Part shown: piece after piece, positions 29,430-41,239 of the stretch | Position numbering within the stretch: the stretch's first letter is position 1 | How the letters are laid out: each line of letters begins with the position of its first letter | Assembly (NCBI GenBank): GCA_977006965.1 | Contig: OZ345352.1 | Span: forward strand, 3,472,001 to 3,536,000 | Length of the DNA stretch: 64,000 bases | Direction of reading: 5' to 3' | Source: Phymatolithon calcareum | Taxonomy: Eukaryota; Rhodophyta; Florideophyceae; Hapalidiales | Notes under the pieces: generated by a model | The model's input: only the letters and a program-made list of their open reading frames with translations | Told to the model about the DNA's origin: nothing | Databases searched by the model: none | Translations under genes and position numbers: made by a program

Positions 29430-31265
29430 ATGACGTCAAACCACGATCGCAACGAAGGAGAACGCGACAGGGCAACCAAGGTTCCGTGGCAGACATGGAG
29501 AAGCCGTCGCGGAAGTCACCCGCAACCGTTGGCGGGTTCGGAATATCAAAAAATGGAAATTTCTATTAAACAGACCAGTACGGCACACCGGTCCACTGGG
29601 GCAATCACGCGAGCCAGGGCGCGCGCCAAGCCTGGGACTGGAGACAAAACAGATAGCGAGGAGCCCATACAGGATGGAAACAGCTTCATCAAAACGATAA
29701 AAACGTCAAGAAAAGCGATTACGGTAGGAGAAAACCCAACACGACAGCTTTTCGTGAAACATCGCAATGTCGTGGAGTGTGGCGATTGCAGCAAGAAGGG
29801 AACGCTCAAACTCAAGGGAGGAAGCGCTCGAGCACCACTGGTACTCCAATGCAAAGAGTGCACCTTCGTCAAAGAAGGCTCTTGTGCCGAAGAGTTGATA
29901 AAACAGGGCACACCGAAAGGTTCAAGTCCACGGCAGACAACCCTTGCAGAACCGAAGGTGTGCATTTCAAAGCAAGCCGAGAGACGCACCGACGAAGAAG
30001 ACAATCCAACTGCCGCAGGCAGCACCAAGTGCAACACGCCAGGCGAGAGAACCTGCCCAACAACCGATGTCCTAAAAGAGCTTAAAGCACAGATGGCGGT
30101 ACTGGAATCGAGATTGGCAACCTCGGAATCCAAGTTAGCAGATACCGAGGGAAAAGTCAAAACCCTTGAAGCAACAGTGAGGACTCTATCGGAAGAGAAC
30201 AGAAGGCTCCGACGCGGTGGTCCAGGAGCACTAGAGGAATCATCTGTACAACCAGATTCCAGAGGGGAGCCGACGAGCCCCGAGGAAGACTCCAAAGGTT
30301 TCGTCAAGAACACAGAAATTCCCCCAGTTCAGTCTTACAAGGAGTTCATAACGGGAAATACAAGCGACTCGATGACTTCTAACGTAAGAGGAGAAAAATT
30401 GCAGAAGACTAGAAACGAAAATCGTACAAGCAGCCGTCCAACGCAACCGATTGAAGAGTCGGATAGAGAACGCTTGGAAACATTCCTAAACAAAATGGGA
30501 AATCACATGCCAAGAAAGGGGCCGAAACCTGGACTGGTCTCACTGTACTTCAGAAGAATTCCAAAAGCCCCACGCGAACAAATTGAGGAAGCTGTGAAAG
30601 AGATGCTGAAGACGAAAACGGTTTACCACATATCGTTCATTTGTTCGTCGATAATGGAAGTACTCATAGAAACGAGAGAATAGGACGCCATTGTTAACCT
30701 AATGCGTTTAGCGGGCATGGTCTGCATGTATAGGTACAATGTGTTTGAAAACCCCAAGAAAAGAAGCCCACATGGTGAGTCGGTGCGCTCACTGCAGAAA
30801 CATGCGATGAGGACAAGGGCACGCGCTAGATACTGCGCGTCCACGGCGTCAAATGAGGTCGCAAAAGAGTGGTACAAAGGCCTGGAGAGAGCAGCCGACC
30901 GGAGACTCAGATCTATGGAAATTGATGAGATACGTAAGCTCGAACAATTCCCACGACGACACCTCATAAACCCTAATTTCCGACAAATCATGAGGAAAGA
31001 GGGCGACCTAACAGGTCAGGAAGATGAAGAAACCAAGGGACAACAGTCCATCGATGACGATCAGGCTACTAAACAAGATGCACCAGGTAATACAATAATC
31101 GAGGCAGGTGTGGAAGACGGAACTTCTCAGCATGTCGACCCAAATACATCAGTCTACGAATCGAGAGACCAGCCCTCAAATCTCACTGGGGACCCAGAGA
31201 AGCAAGGAACCAATAATACTCCCATCGCAAATTCGGAGCAAAGCGTAACCAAAAATAAAATTTAA
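29430..31265 (+). pseudogene. Non-LTR family A ORF1 (RNA-binding/gag-like), one in-frame stop
   Basis: A single frame of 612 codons broken only by a TAG at 30681-30683. The N-terminus is basic. Residues about 110-150 contain two CxxC pairs (VECGDCSKKG and LQCKECTFVK), suggesting a zinc ribbon. Residues about 215-262 form a leucine-heptad coiled coil (LKELKAQMAVLESRLATSES). The region after the stop continues in frame and is acidic at its end. ORF2 starts 13 bases downstream. It would coat the element RNA, in line with the ORF1 proteins of autonomous non-LTR elements. The lone stop suggests a recently disabled copy. Confidence 0.8.
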
Positions 31266-31278
31266 CAGATATTGGAGA

Positions 31279-34200
31279 ATGGCAACGATGAACGTCGGGG
31301 GATCACCAGAAACCCCGGAGTACCTACATAAGATGGTACAAAATCACAAGGTTGACATCATCGGTTTTACGGAGACGCATCTGAGATCCGACACCCGCAT
31401 TCGGACCGATATGTTCTCAATAAACGCCCCAAGGCCCGAACTGATAACGTGGGATGGGCCTCGTAACCAAGATCCAGGGCCAAGAAGGCGAGGTACAGCG
31501 AGAAACTTTGGCGGAGTATCACTGGTGTTCCGCAGAGGATGTGGAGTCAAACTAATCTTGAAGTATGCAAAGGTACACTTCCAAATCATTATCGCCCAAC
31601 TAGGTAGCCTAAAAGGTGGGGTAGTGTACATGTCACCAAGGTCCACTCGTCAGGAAACCGACAAATGCCTCCAACTAATCAACAAGCATGCAACGGGTCA
31701 AGCCATCATCTGTGGTGACTGGAACGCAAGACACAAGCTGTGGGACAGACAATCAAACAGAAGGGGCAACCAACTCGTCCAGTGGGCAGAAAGAAAAGGA
31801 TGGGAGATAAGAGCAAGCAAAGGACTGAAATTCCAGAGGAAGAAGTACGGGAGCAATATCGACTTCTTCGTCACAAAAGGTGTCGTTCCAAAGGTATAGC
31901 CGATGGGGTGAAGCTTCCGAGGGAAGCGAGGGAAAAAACCTTCCTTTGAGATGGCTCTCAGGATTTGGGTTGTTGCTCGGTCTTCGCTCAGAAACAGACG
32001 GTTTAGATACACAATTTTCAGCCAAAGTCGGTAATCCGGGCATAAAACCCACTCTAATTGGTCCATGTAATCTGGAGTCGGTCAGCTATTGGCCAATACT
32101 CTCAAATGTGAGCTTCCGATTACTCCACATGTAGCTTAGGAGAGTATAACTCCAATTACTACAATTTTAGAGAGCCGCCCGTAATTGACAGAGAAATCAT
32201 AATTAATGTTAGTGAATCAGAATTGGATTCCAAGTCATATGTTCGTGATGCTGAATCAGATCAAAGGTTTAAAGTATGACTTTACGAAATATTTGATTTC
32301 CAGGGGAAATTTCAATCGAAGAATTTAAATATTTCGCATGCAGTAGATTAATATATATTAGATATACGAGGCAAGATGCGACCGGATTGGAGGTGGAACT
32401 ACAATTACTTCAGCAAGTTTTTCAATTGCTTTTCGGGTAAAAACGAGTCACGACTCAGGGTATCAGCAGTCATCCAGTATCTTGCGAGCTTTCAGACGCA
32501 TATGTGCATAGCTTTCGCAAAGTTGCACCGTCTCCGTGCCGTGGACGCCGGAAATGCATCCCACTGCAGCAGTAGTGACCTTCTCGTGCGTCATATTTAC
32601 AATACCGATACGTATCAGTGCAAATATGCACTGTGTGTGTAACAGGATGGTGCAATTACCACCGTATTTGGGCAATCATGCATCATTTTATCTGTTACGG
32701 AAGCCTCTTATTGGCCCGTTGCAAACTAATGGTGCCATAGAATCATAGAAATGCGTGTGCTGGTTTTCAGCTTCCATCGCCAAGTTCCTAGCTCCCTAAG
32801 GGCCGCATCAGTAGACATTTCGGTAGATATATAGAGCTTTCCTCTCCTCGAGCGGCGCCTCGGGGAAAGAGAGGGGAGCTACCTTAGCGTAACCGATCTT
32901 AGATTAAAGTCATCTCGCCGAATCCTCTTTATTCCTTGACGGTTGGTAGCTCACAACTCATTGCGCGCGCACGATGACTGACCCCTTTTTTGCGTGTCCT
33001 CTTGCGCGTCCGTGACAATCATCGTCGGGTGATTGTCTGTTCTTTCTCCTTCCTGTGGAAGTATCTCGCACCAGAGAAAAACTCTTGAGGAGTTGTGATC
33101 CTCTTGAGGCCAACGGCGCGTCGTAGAGACTTTAGTCTCGGGACCCTTCGACAGTCGTTTAGCGCGGCTATAACATTGAGAAGCTTTGCTTTCTTGGCTC
33201 AACGGCACCGTCCGTGTACAAAGTTCTCCAGAAAGAACAGAAGGACCAGGCCTTCTAAAGGTTAACTATCTTGCCACGATAGTTAGCTATCGCCCCGCAG
33301 AAACTCCTTTACAAGAAGTGTGGGAAACCGCGATCGTAAGGGTTCTCGGACTATCCACCCTGGAACCGCCAGGACTGTTCCTGCACGCTTCGTTTCTATC
33401 TGAAACTTGTTGATACGTTTGTTTGACATACGCTTCACCTCTGAAGTTACTGGTGAGATTTCCGAATTCTAGGATACAAGTTTTCTTGTTTCATACCAAA
33501 TTGAGTGACGAAACCAATTTCTACTGTTCTGGAGTGTTATTCATTTGGCCGTGTTTTTTGTGTCTATAGACTGGATTTACGACCCAGCCGGCTCGTTTTG
33601 AGTTGAGGCACTACAAAAGGAATATCAATTTCCGCGCCGAACTCTCCAGAGGACATATGGACAGGGGCTACACAGCACAGGCCCGTATGTACGCGCCTTA
33701 GAAGCCGGAAAGATTGTGACCCGAACTAGTATAAGCTACTAATCAGTGTAAGAGACCGAGATGACACACAAAGGAAAAATGAAATCAAGGAACGAATGCG
33801 TAGTCTCATTGAAGACCTCAAGGGAAATACTTCCCCGAATCGGTATCCAATATCTACAGGGAGATTGTGGACCTCGTAGGAAAGTTAAGAAAAGAATCTA
33901 AGAAAGAATTCGCGCTTCGTAAGTACCAAGAAGGCATTCCCGGAGTCATCGAAGACCTCAAAAAGTGCAACAATGCAAGAGATCTACACCAGGGGTACAA
34001 GAGACTTGTTAAAACCTGGTGTGATCCGTGGAGAATTAGAAAACGCACACCGGCACGCTATAAGTCATTTTAGAACATAGAGCTCGACAAAATGGCACTG
34101 AAGCGAAAGAAAGATTACCGGAAAGCCAGATCATCCCACTCACAGGAAGACTGGGGTCGTTACCACGAGCGTAAGTAACAAATCAGAACCTTGGTGAACA

Positions 34201-35825
34201 AGAAGAAGAAAGAGCAGTATCAAGAATACATTGCCGAGCTCGAGCAGAAGGATGGACCAGCGGCTTTGAAGCAACTTGCCAAGATGAAAAAGAAAATTCG
34301 AAGAAGAAAGCTAAGAAACGAGATGACAGGAAGCCCCATGAATTGCGCTAAATTCTCAGCCTATATATCAGGGACATGCCATAGCACCGAAAAGTGGCAA
34401 CCGGGACTAAGAAAATTCTCCTGCACAGAGGACATGAGGACAAAAATTGAAGCGGCTATCCTTAAAGCACCAAACGGAAAGGCACCAGGCCTAGACGAGG
34501 TGAAGGCTGAAAAGCTAAAAATCGATATATCGCTCAACGCCGAAGTGCTTACAGCCTTGTGGGAGGCCTGAGGGAGGTGTGGAGACACGCCTCTGCACTG
34601 GTAGAAGGCGCTCCTCGTCCCAATACACAAGAAGGGGGCACACGAGGACCCCGGAAACTACCGACCGATTTCCTTGCTGAGCCACGCAAGGAAAATTATT
34701 GAGACAGCTATTGATATGAAGCTGCGCACAGTATACTCAAACCACTGGTATCAGCTTGGGTTCCAAAAGGGGAAGAGCACTGAACTGGCCATCATAAGAG
34801 CTACTGAGCTATTAAAAGAGGATCAGAGATGTGTAGCAGTATTGGACCTTAAGGCTGCCTACGACACAGTACCGAGAGTACACTTGGTGAAAAGAATGAG
34901 ACAAGTACTGCCCAAGGGGATCTGCGCAATGGCCGAGGCGTTCTTGACATCATCCTGGGTAGCAACAATTGGTGATGCGAACAGGAACTGGTTTCTAGTG
35001 GACAGGGGGGTCCCACAAGGGTCCCCTCTCAGTCCAAGCCTCCACAACATCTTCATGGATGAATTCGCAGAGCGAATGAGCCGGACATCAAGAACCTGGG
35101 CTGAAATACCGGCTATCCTCTTCGCAGACGATGTTCTTCTCTCTGCGAAATCACCGGCTGCACTGCAAGGACTATTGGATATAGCTACCCAATGGGCACA
35201 AGAGCGAGAGATGACTTGGAACACTAAACAAGGGAAAAGCGAAATCCTCGAATCAGAGGAAACATTGGGCAAGTCATTCAAGCTAGCGAACAAGGTACTA
35301 GCACAAGTTCCGGAGGTCACGTACCTTGGAGTATCCCTAGACCCCGGAGGAGTCACAGATACGTTAATGATGCAACGAATAAAGAAAGCAAGGACGGTCG
35401 TGTACGAATTGCGTACACTGGGAGTGTTCAAGAAAGGGCTGAGTATACAGAAGTGTATTCAGATGTACAAGGCACTAGTACAGCCACGCTGGGAGTACGC
35501 AATGCACTTAACGCCCTGGACAGAAGACGTACAAAATGCCGTCAAGGAGGTAGAAGCAAGATTCTTCAATCAAGTATTCGGGCCACTGGCCCGAGGAAGG
35601 ACGGATAGGCTCCGTCTCCTGTGCCGGATCCAGGCGGCCGCACATCGACGAGAAATGTTGGCCTTCAAAATGCTGAGAAGGAACAAGGCGAAAGAACGTA
35701 TGTATTCAAACGAAGTGCCTGAAAGGAGAAACAAACATGAATGGCAGAACACGAAGAAAGATATCGCCGCGATGGAGACCAGAGATGTGGCGTCCAACGC
35801 CACTATCAAACTCCTATACAAATAG
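31279..35825 (+). pseudogene. Non-LTR family A ORF2: endonuclease and reverse transcriptase
   Basis: 31279-31894 is an APE-type endonuclease (FTETHLR, GDWNARHKLWD, SNIDFFVTKG). A 1721-bp insertion follows, and the gene resumes at about 33621 (SPEDIWTGATQHRP). The RT has PNGKAPGLDEV, VPIHKKG, NYRPISLLS, LGFQKGKST, VAVLDLKAAYDTVP, GVPQGSPLSP and ILFADDVLL, all catalytic Asp residues present. In-frame TGA (34569) and TAG (34602) lie between the first two RT motifs. Frames are also broken between 33650 and 34190. The 3' end diverges at about 35786 from the complete C-terminus in the 16-kb copy. It belongs to an APE-bearing (I/Jockey-like) lineage. Confidence 0.85.
31895..33615. mobile_element. 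1.72-kb insertion with 5-bp TSD, possible solo LTR
   Basis: It interrupts the endonuclease; comparison with the uninterrupted copy at 43470-43530 (ITKG...SPTDIWTG) places the edges. AAAGG flanks both sides (31890-31894 and 33616-33620). The ends are TATAGCC and CACTACA, close to the TGTAG/CTACA inverted termini of LTRs. No RT, integrase or transposase reading is visible. A CTCGAGCGGCGCCTCGGGG hairpin lies at about 32845. Confidence 0.5.
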
Positions 35826-36376
35826 CTCCCTTCAAATTGGCAGTACAGCAAGCCATTACAAATAGCATTACAGTCATTACAGTACCATAGGTTTCGATGC
35901 GTACGTACACCATGAAGGATCACCAAGGGCAAACCCTAGAACCCCTGCTTACAGCTTACAATGTGCTTACACTGTAAGCACCTCGGTGAGAAGAGTGTGA
36001 GTTTTTTTGTCAGCACCCGTTCTTCTGATGATACTTTTAATCAAGTTCTTTTACTTTCGCATGCGCATCACGGACGAGTGAAGCCGAATAGATTCTGCTT
36101 AGTGTTACCCCATTTCAATAGGAATCTACTAATCACGGTTTGAATCTCTTGGTTCATCGGATACAAGCTCATTAGGGCTCTACATATCCTGTACGACGCG
36201 TACTTTTACAGGACGCCTGACGAGCCAGGGCTTTCGGGTCTTCTTCCAAACTGAACGGAATTGAAGATTGCGTTAAGGAGGCGCTAGGCAATATATCACA
36301 AGTATATTATTGATACTCTAGCGCAAGTGTGGGTGCGTCTTAGCGACATGCCTAGTAGAGCAAAAAAACGAATGAA
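35826..36376. repeat. Repeat Z, copy 2, and short CATTACAG-rich spacer
   Basis: 35990-36345 matches 17321-17635. 35826-35960 has several CATTACA motifs and the short inverted repeat CTTACA..TGTAAG (about 35955). No gene was seen. Confidence 0.6.
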
Positions 36377-36522
36377 CCGATAGCCAGGGATAGTACCAAT
36401 ATTATTGTTATTTATTCGGGCACATGATGCAATAGCTGTTGCAATACTAATAATGCAAAGTTGAAGGCAATAGGATTTGCAATATCTGACCATTCTTCCA
36501 ATATCAATTGCAATAACAGAAT

Positions 36523-39240
36523 CTAATTCAGGTCCTCCTGCGCCATGTCTTCACTCACGCGATGGATCACTCTTGCGCTCCGGGCAGTGTTCATCGCCAC
36601 GGAGACCGACTGCTGATTCCAGTAACCTTTGATCTCTTTAAGAAACAGCAGGGCTTCTAGTAATAACGGTGCCATCCCCTTGCGATTGTCAGGGAATGGG
36701 AGCAGTATACTGCTATTGCAATTTACGACAATATACTGCTATTTCCGTAAATTGCACTTTCCTTTCCAATTGCAATACGTATTGGCCAGCTGATGTGAAT
36801 AAGATCTGGAACGTACCACGCATGATGATGATGACGATAATTGCTATATTCCCCTAAGGGGCTAGCACGGCTAGAAGGCTTCATGCGACTCCACTTGCTG
36901 TGGTCGGAAGCGTCTTTTATGGACGATTCGATACTTTGGTTTGGGATATCGCTAAGGAGAGAGGCATATGTTCTGGTTACGTATTGTAGCAATATCCTGC
37001 GGACGAGCACGTACCACGCAGCGATAAGCTCTCGCTCTTCTATTTTTGTCGATGTGCTGTTCCCACTCCGTTTCTACTCTTTTGTTGATACTCTGAATTG
37101 AGCCTGCTACATTCGACTCTCCCTCATCGTTCACACCCCTCTTTCCGTGGTTGCACCCTCGACTTGACGATGCCCGTCCGACCGAAGCGAGAGCATGTCG
37201 TCTAAGCGCTCATGACGCAAGAACCTGATGCTGTCAAGACCATTACTTTGCGAAAGGGGAACGCTCGCAAAGTGACTTGCTGGGTCTATGCGTGTCCGCG
37301 AAAAGACCGCTGCAAAAACATTCCGCCTGTTATCTCATTTGAGAAAGGAACTGGATGGACTAAACCGTACTCGCACCTGGTCTCTATTGCAGTAGCAATT
37401 GGTAGCGCGAGATATATTGCAGTAGCAATTAGTGGCGCGAGAGTTATTGCAGTAGAAATTGCACTTTCACAAGGAGTCCCAATAAATATGCAGTATATTG
37501 CTCCCATTCTCTAGCGATTGTCTGTCAAAACATTCTTGGCCACCGACCAAAGCCTCTCCACCTCGCCAGTTGATCCAAGAATAAAGTCGCAATTTATATA
37601 AGTCTGATGGACCTTGGCACGCTTGCGCTTTTTTCGGCAATTCATTCCGCCATTGACAGCCGTCCTCCACCCGATCCGCCGATGAAGCTTGTTATAACGT
37701 CATTGCGTTCCAGTTTGAGCTTCTTTCATGCATCCTTCTCTTCATTTGTCATAGTATCGGACTCATCGCGCTGTATCTTAATAACTCCCGACTCGAATGC
37801 TGGGTCACACACAATTGGTGCACGTGATGCAATGTAGTTTTTTCCAAGCTGACATCGGTATAATGATGAGTCATCATCGTACTTGCACTGCTCGACTGCT
37901 GAAATCAACTCATCAAGAGCTAAGCGGCAGTCCGACAACGAAGTACCGCGCTTCTGTAGTTTCAGAGTTACCTGGTTGATTTGCTTCAACTGACATGCGT
38001 ACAGCATAGATCTGTTGCGGAACTGCTCTCTCTTCCATAGCTATCGTTGCTCCTTCTGCCTTTGCCGCGTCGATTAACTGCTCGCGTATTCGGTTGAAGC
38101 GCTTGAGCATATGATACTTTCCGGACCAACGCGTCTCAATATGCATAACTGGAGCCAATTCAGTAAGGTTGCATAGTATTGCTCGGTTCTTCAATTTTTT
38201 GCAGTCCTTCATCGTTGCATGCACTGAGTCTATCGCTGCTTGGAGTCTATCGTCACTGACAATCATCTTCTTCACCTCTAGATTGAGCTTATGACTAGCA
38301 AAGCTAACACGAGCGATTTCCATAAGCCTGGCGATTGACTTATTGACATTGCAGTTGTCGGAAACCTGAGAAACTGCCCAGGTATGCACGTTGACCCCGA
38401 AGAAGTCGAACACGTCTTCTAGTTGACGCACGTGAGCGTGTGCGTTGAAAATAATGGTTTAAAGATCCGACATGCCTCCTTGAACATCATCATCTTCTAC
38501 TTTCGCAATAGGACTCACAGACAGAAGCACAATAGCGAGCTCTTCATTCTCGCGCGCGGTGCCTCTTTCCAGAATCTTCACAAGTCTCATGAACAAGCCG
38601 TATACACCCAAGTAATGTGTCCCATTGGCGGTCCAGCTATCGTGCATAATGGCCCCTTTGGTATCAGCAACATCGTCTCTGATTCGCAGTTCGACGAGCT
38701 CAAGGAGCTTGAATAGTGTCTCTTTGAATATCTGAGTTGAGAACTTATGACGGAAACACGAAAACTTGCGATATTTCTCGCTTTGAACATGTGAGACCGG
38801 TAATGACATCTAGACGACAAGTCTAATGTTCCAGTACATGGTCTTTTCCTTGTCAGTTGCGAGAAATGTCATTGGTGAGTGAGTGGCGATAAACGAGCTT
38901 GCTTGGCGGAGGCGTAGACTGGCCAGCTCATCTCTGTAGACCTGAAAAAGGTGATCTTGGCTTCCTCCAGATATGCAACTTTTCAGGTGGCTGTATGGGT
39001 TAGTATACCCCTTTCCTTTTTCAAAACAGATTTCACCATTGTCTCAGCAGTCAGCACCTTTCGGGCAGAGAAGGATGTTAAAGGCGCCTTACAGCTTGTT
39101 ATTCCGGTTCTGCGAGTCTGCACATCGCGTTCTTCTTCACGTAGCATCTGCATTAGCACCTCAACAACTTCTTTTGGGCCTGGTTTGCGTCCCTTGCTTG
39201 ACATTCTGGACGTAGTGTTTCGGCAGAGCAATTCGCAGGA
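36523..39240 (-). pseudogene. hAT transposase
   Basis: Reading from 39240 down: a KGRKPGPKEVVEVLMQML start region, then a zinc finger LCPKGADC..CFEKGKGYTNPYSHL (about 39100-38990). The core follows with IMHDSWTANGTHYLGVYGLF (about 38650-38590), IETRWSGKYHMLKRF (about 38140), and PIVCDPAFESGVIKIQR. The C-terminal dimerisation domain is VERLWSVAKNVLTDNR (about 37570-37525). The nested element at 36690-37513 separates it from GMAPLLLEALLFLKEIKGYW, ending at a TAG at 36523. Several stops and frameshifts occur, so it is inactive. The transposase would act in the nucleus by DDE cut-and-paste. Confidence 0.85.
36690..37513. mobile_element. Non-autonomous hAT nested in the hAT transposase
   Basis: 824 bp, TSD GCGATTGT at 36682-36689 and 37514-37521. 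Ends are CAGGGAATGGGAGCAGTATA on the left and TAGAGAATGGGAGCAATATA on the right (21 of 24 matching). On the plus strand, 37270-37390 encodes a hAT-type finger, ACPRKDRC..SFEKGTGWTKPYSHL, but nothing of the catalytic core. It belongs to a different hAT family from its host. Confidence 0.9.
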
Positions 39241-39689
39241 GTGTGAAGTCCAAGAGATCGCGTAAGCAAGACATCATTCCGGAGAAATTTCCGAGTCAAT
39301 GCCGGTCGACGTGTCTGTATTTATCGAGAGGCATCGATAACAGAGCAGAATTCCTGACAGCAATCGGATGCCGCAGATTCGGGTGGCAATATGTAAACTG
39401 TGTGGGGAGCTTCTATAGCCTTTTTCCATAAATTTCCCTTACAGATCCTGTACCGCAGCGGTGTACGACGATCTTGCAGCGCCGAGGAGGGCAAGGGTGT
39501 ACCTTGATTTTCGATCATATGCCATTACTTTTTGCAATAATTATTGCAATAAGTACCGCTCAGGGCAATTAAGGATTTATTGTAATATATTGCAATAACT
39601 TGCAATAAAAACAATAAAAATAATATTGGTACCAAGCGTGCCGATAGCCCAAGAAAGTACAAACGTATTTACTACTCTCTCCGGCTGTC

Positions 39690-41225
39690 ATCTTGATTAA
39701 AAAAGGGGGGGCGGTTCAACCTTGCTTAACAAATAGTTATATATCCTACCGTATTTCGCGTTCCATGAACTTTCATGTACAGGAAACAAAGCGATCCTCA
39801 ATTAGAAGACAATGCTCCTCTCATCTCTATGCTCTCCAAGGCCACTATGAATAGCATACCTACATTTTATTAAGCAATAAGGTACTCGTGGGATTCTGTC
39901 ACGCATCCTTGTCCATTAAACTCCTCATGTTGCAGTGGACCGCAAAAATGGTTCCAGTCTCTCTTTATGCCAAAGATTCACTGCATGCGGCATGTGCACA
40001 CAAACTGTCTCAATAATTATGTCTTACCGATAATTGACAGTTTTTAAAGAATCTTTCGAATATTCTCAACAGGTATGTGAAGAATGCAAGACAAGTGCAC
40101 AGGCAGTCTCTTGTACGCAAAAACTCGGAGGATGTGCACAGGGTTCCATTAAATATAACGGGTACGTATTGGCGTCCGTGCTCCAGTACAAAATTCAATA
40201 CCAGTTTACTTCGCTTGGTCCAATACAAATTTCCGTATATATACTAGACTACTCCCTCGACAACGTGAATCGAGACCTGCTCGGCGTCTTCTTCGATGTG
40301 AGCCTTAACCTTGTCACTACGAGACTTTTTCATCGCTTTGCAAACAGTCTCTAACCCACAGTAGCTCTTAGTAAGCAAGTGCTTGAATGCATTCGTGTAC
40401 CCCGTTCCTTTCTCAAATTTGACTTTCCCATCTTTCTTGCAGTTGTCGCCAAGAGGGCACGCCTATTCAAAGTGCAAGACATTTTGTCGCTCTGGTCCTC
40501 CTTTCTTAGGTCGTACAACGCACACGACATCAGGGTGCTTTGTCAGCAGCATCTCGACGATGGCTCGCATCTTGGGGCGCATAGCGCCTTCACCAGCTGG
40601 AGTACGTGAGATGATCAGTGTAGAAAAGGATCGTGGTTGACATTCTACACACACTTCCACTGCATGAATTTATAGAAATTCTAGGTGTGGCCGCTCGCGA
40701 AACGTCCGTGTGTCTGGCGGACAGTAACGTTCATGAGTCTGGGAGACACTCCATAGAACTTCCAATACGTATTTCCGTACGTATCGCGGAAGAAATACGG
40801 TACGAATTGCCTTATATTTCCGTAGACGGTAATCCCCGTTATATTTAATGAAACCCTGGATGTGCAGCATGTCCGACTCTTCTGTTCTCGCGAGTTTCAT
40901 CTACTGCAGAGACTGCAGAGAATAAACTGCAGTCTCATGGCGCACAAAAGACAAGACATGACGGTGTACGGCTTAGAGTCGGTGAGTCTGCCCCTGCCAG
41001 AACGTTGTAAACTCGAAAAGAAGCTCTACAATTCGCGAGACCTTCTGTGGCATTCCATAGAAGTGCAAGAAAGTGGATACAACAGGTAGCCACTCAAAAA
41101 ACTCTTTTGCGGGGTTAATTCATTTTGGGTCGATATCGCAAGTTCTTGTCCTCGGCGAAATACCTACCGACGAACGTAACCCTTTCCGATCAATGTGGAT
41201 TTTTCGATCAGCAACATGTAGTGGA
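39690..41225 (+). repeat. Repeat W, copy 2, interrupted by a hAT element
   Basis: 39690-40138 and 40859-41225 together are collinear with 2555-3405. The distal part encodes TVYGLESVSLPLPE..KLEKK, matching copy 1. Before rejoining, the 8-bp TSD of the inserted hAT must be counted once. Confidence 0.75.
40139..40858. mobile_element. Non-autonomous hAT, 720 bp, in repeat W
   Basis: TSD GATGTGCA at 40131-40138 and 40859-40866. The terminal inverted repeats CAGGGTTCCATTAAATATAA / CAGGGTTTCATTAAATATAA match at 23 of 24 positions. Repeat W copy 1 is the empty site. The minus strand retains only the zinc-finger coding part (ACPLGDNC..KFEKGTGYTNAFKHLL, about 40470-40380). It is an internal-deletion derivative. 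Confidence 0.95.
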
Positions 41226-41239
41226 CAGTAAAAATGAAC

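Larger units (their letters stand above)
36385..39640. mobile_element. Complete hAT DNA transposon with 8-bp TSD
   Basis: A 3256-bp element flanked by CCGATAGC (36377-36384 and 39641-39648). Terminal inverted repeats start CAGGGATAGTACCAATATT on the left and CACGCTTGGTACCAATATT on the right (18 of 22 matching). It contains one minus-strand transposase pseudogene and a second hAT element (36690-37513). Subterminal regions are rich in TATTGCAATA motifs. Confidence 0.9.

Noticed and set aside
30240-32070. Large minus-strand ORFs opposite the non-LTR element (for example 29546-30313)
   Set aside because: They are shadows of ORF1 and the endonuclease. Plus-strand motifs and the zinc/coiled-coil pattern show the true strand.
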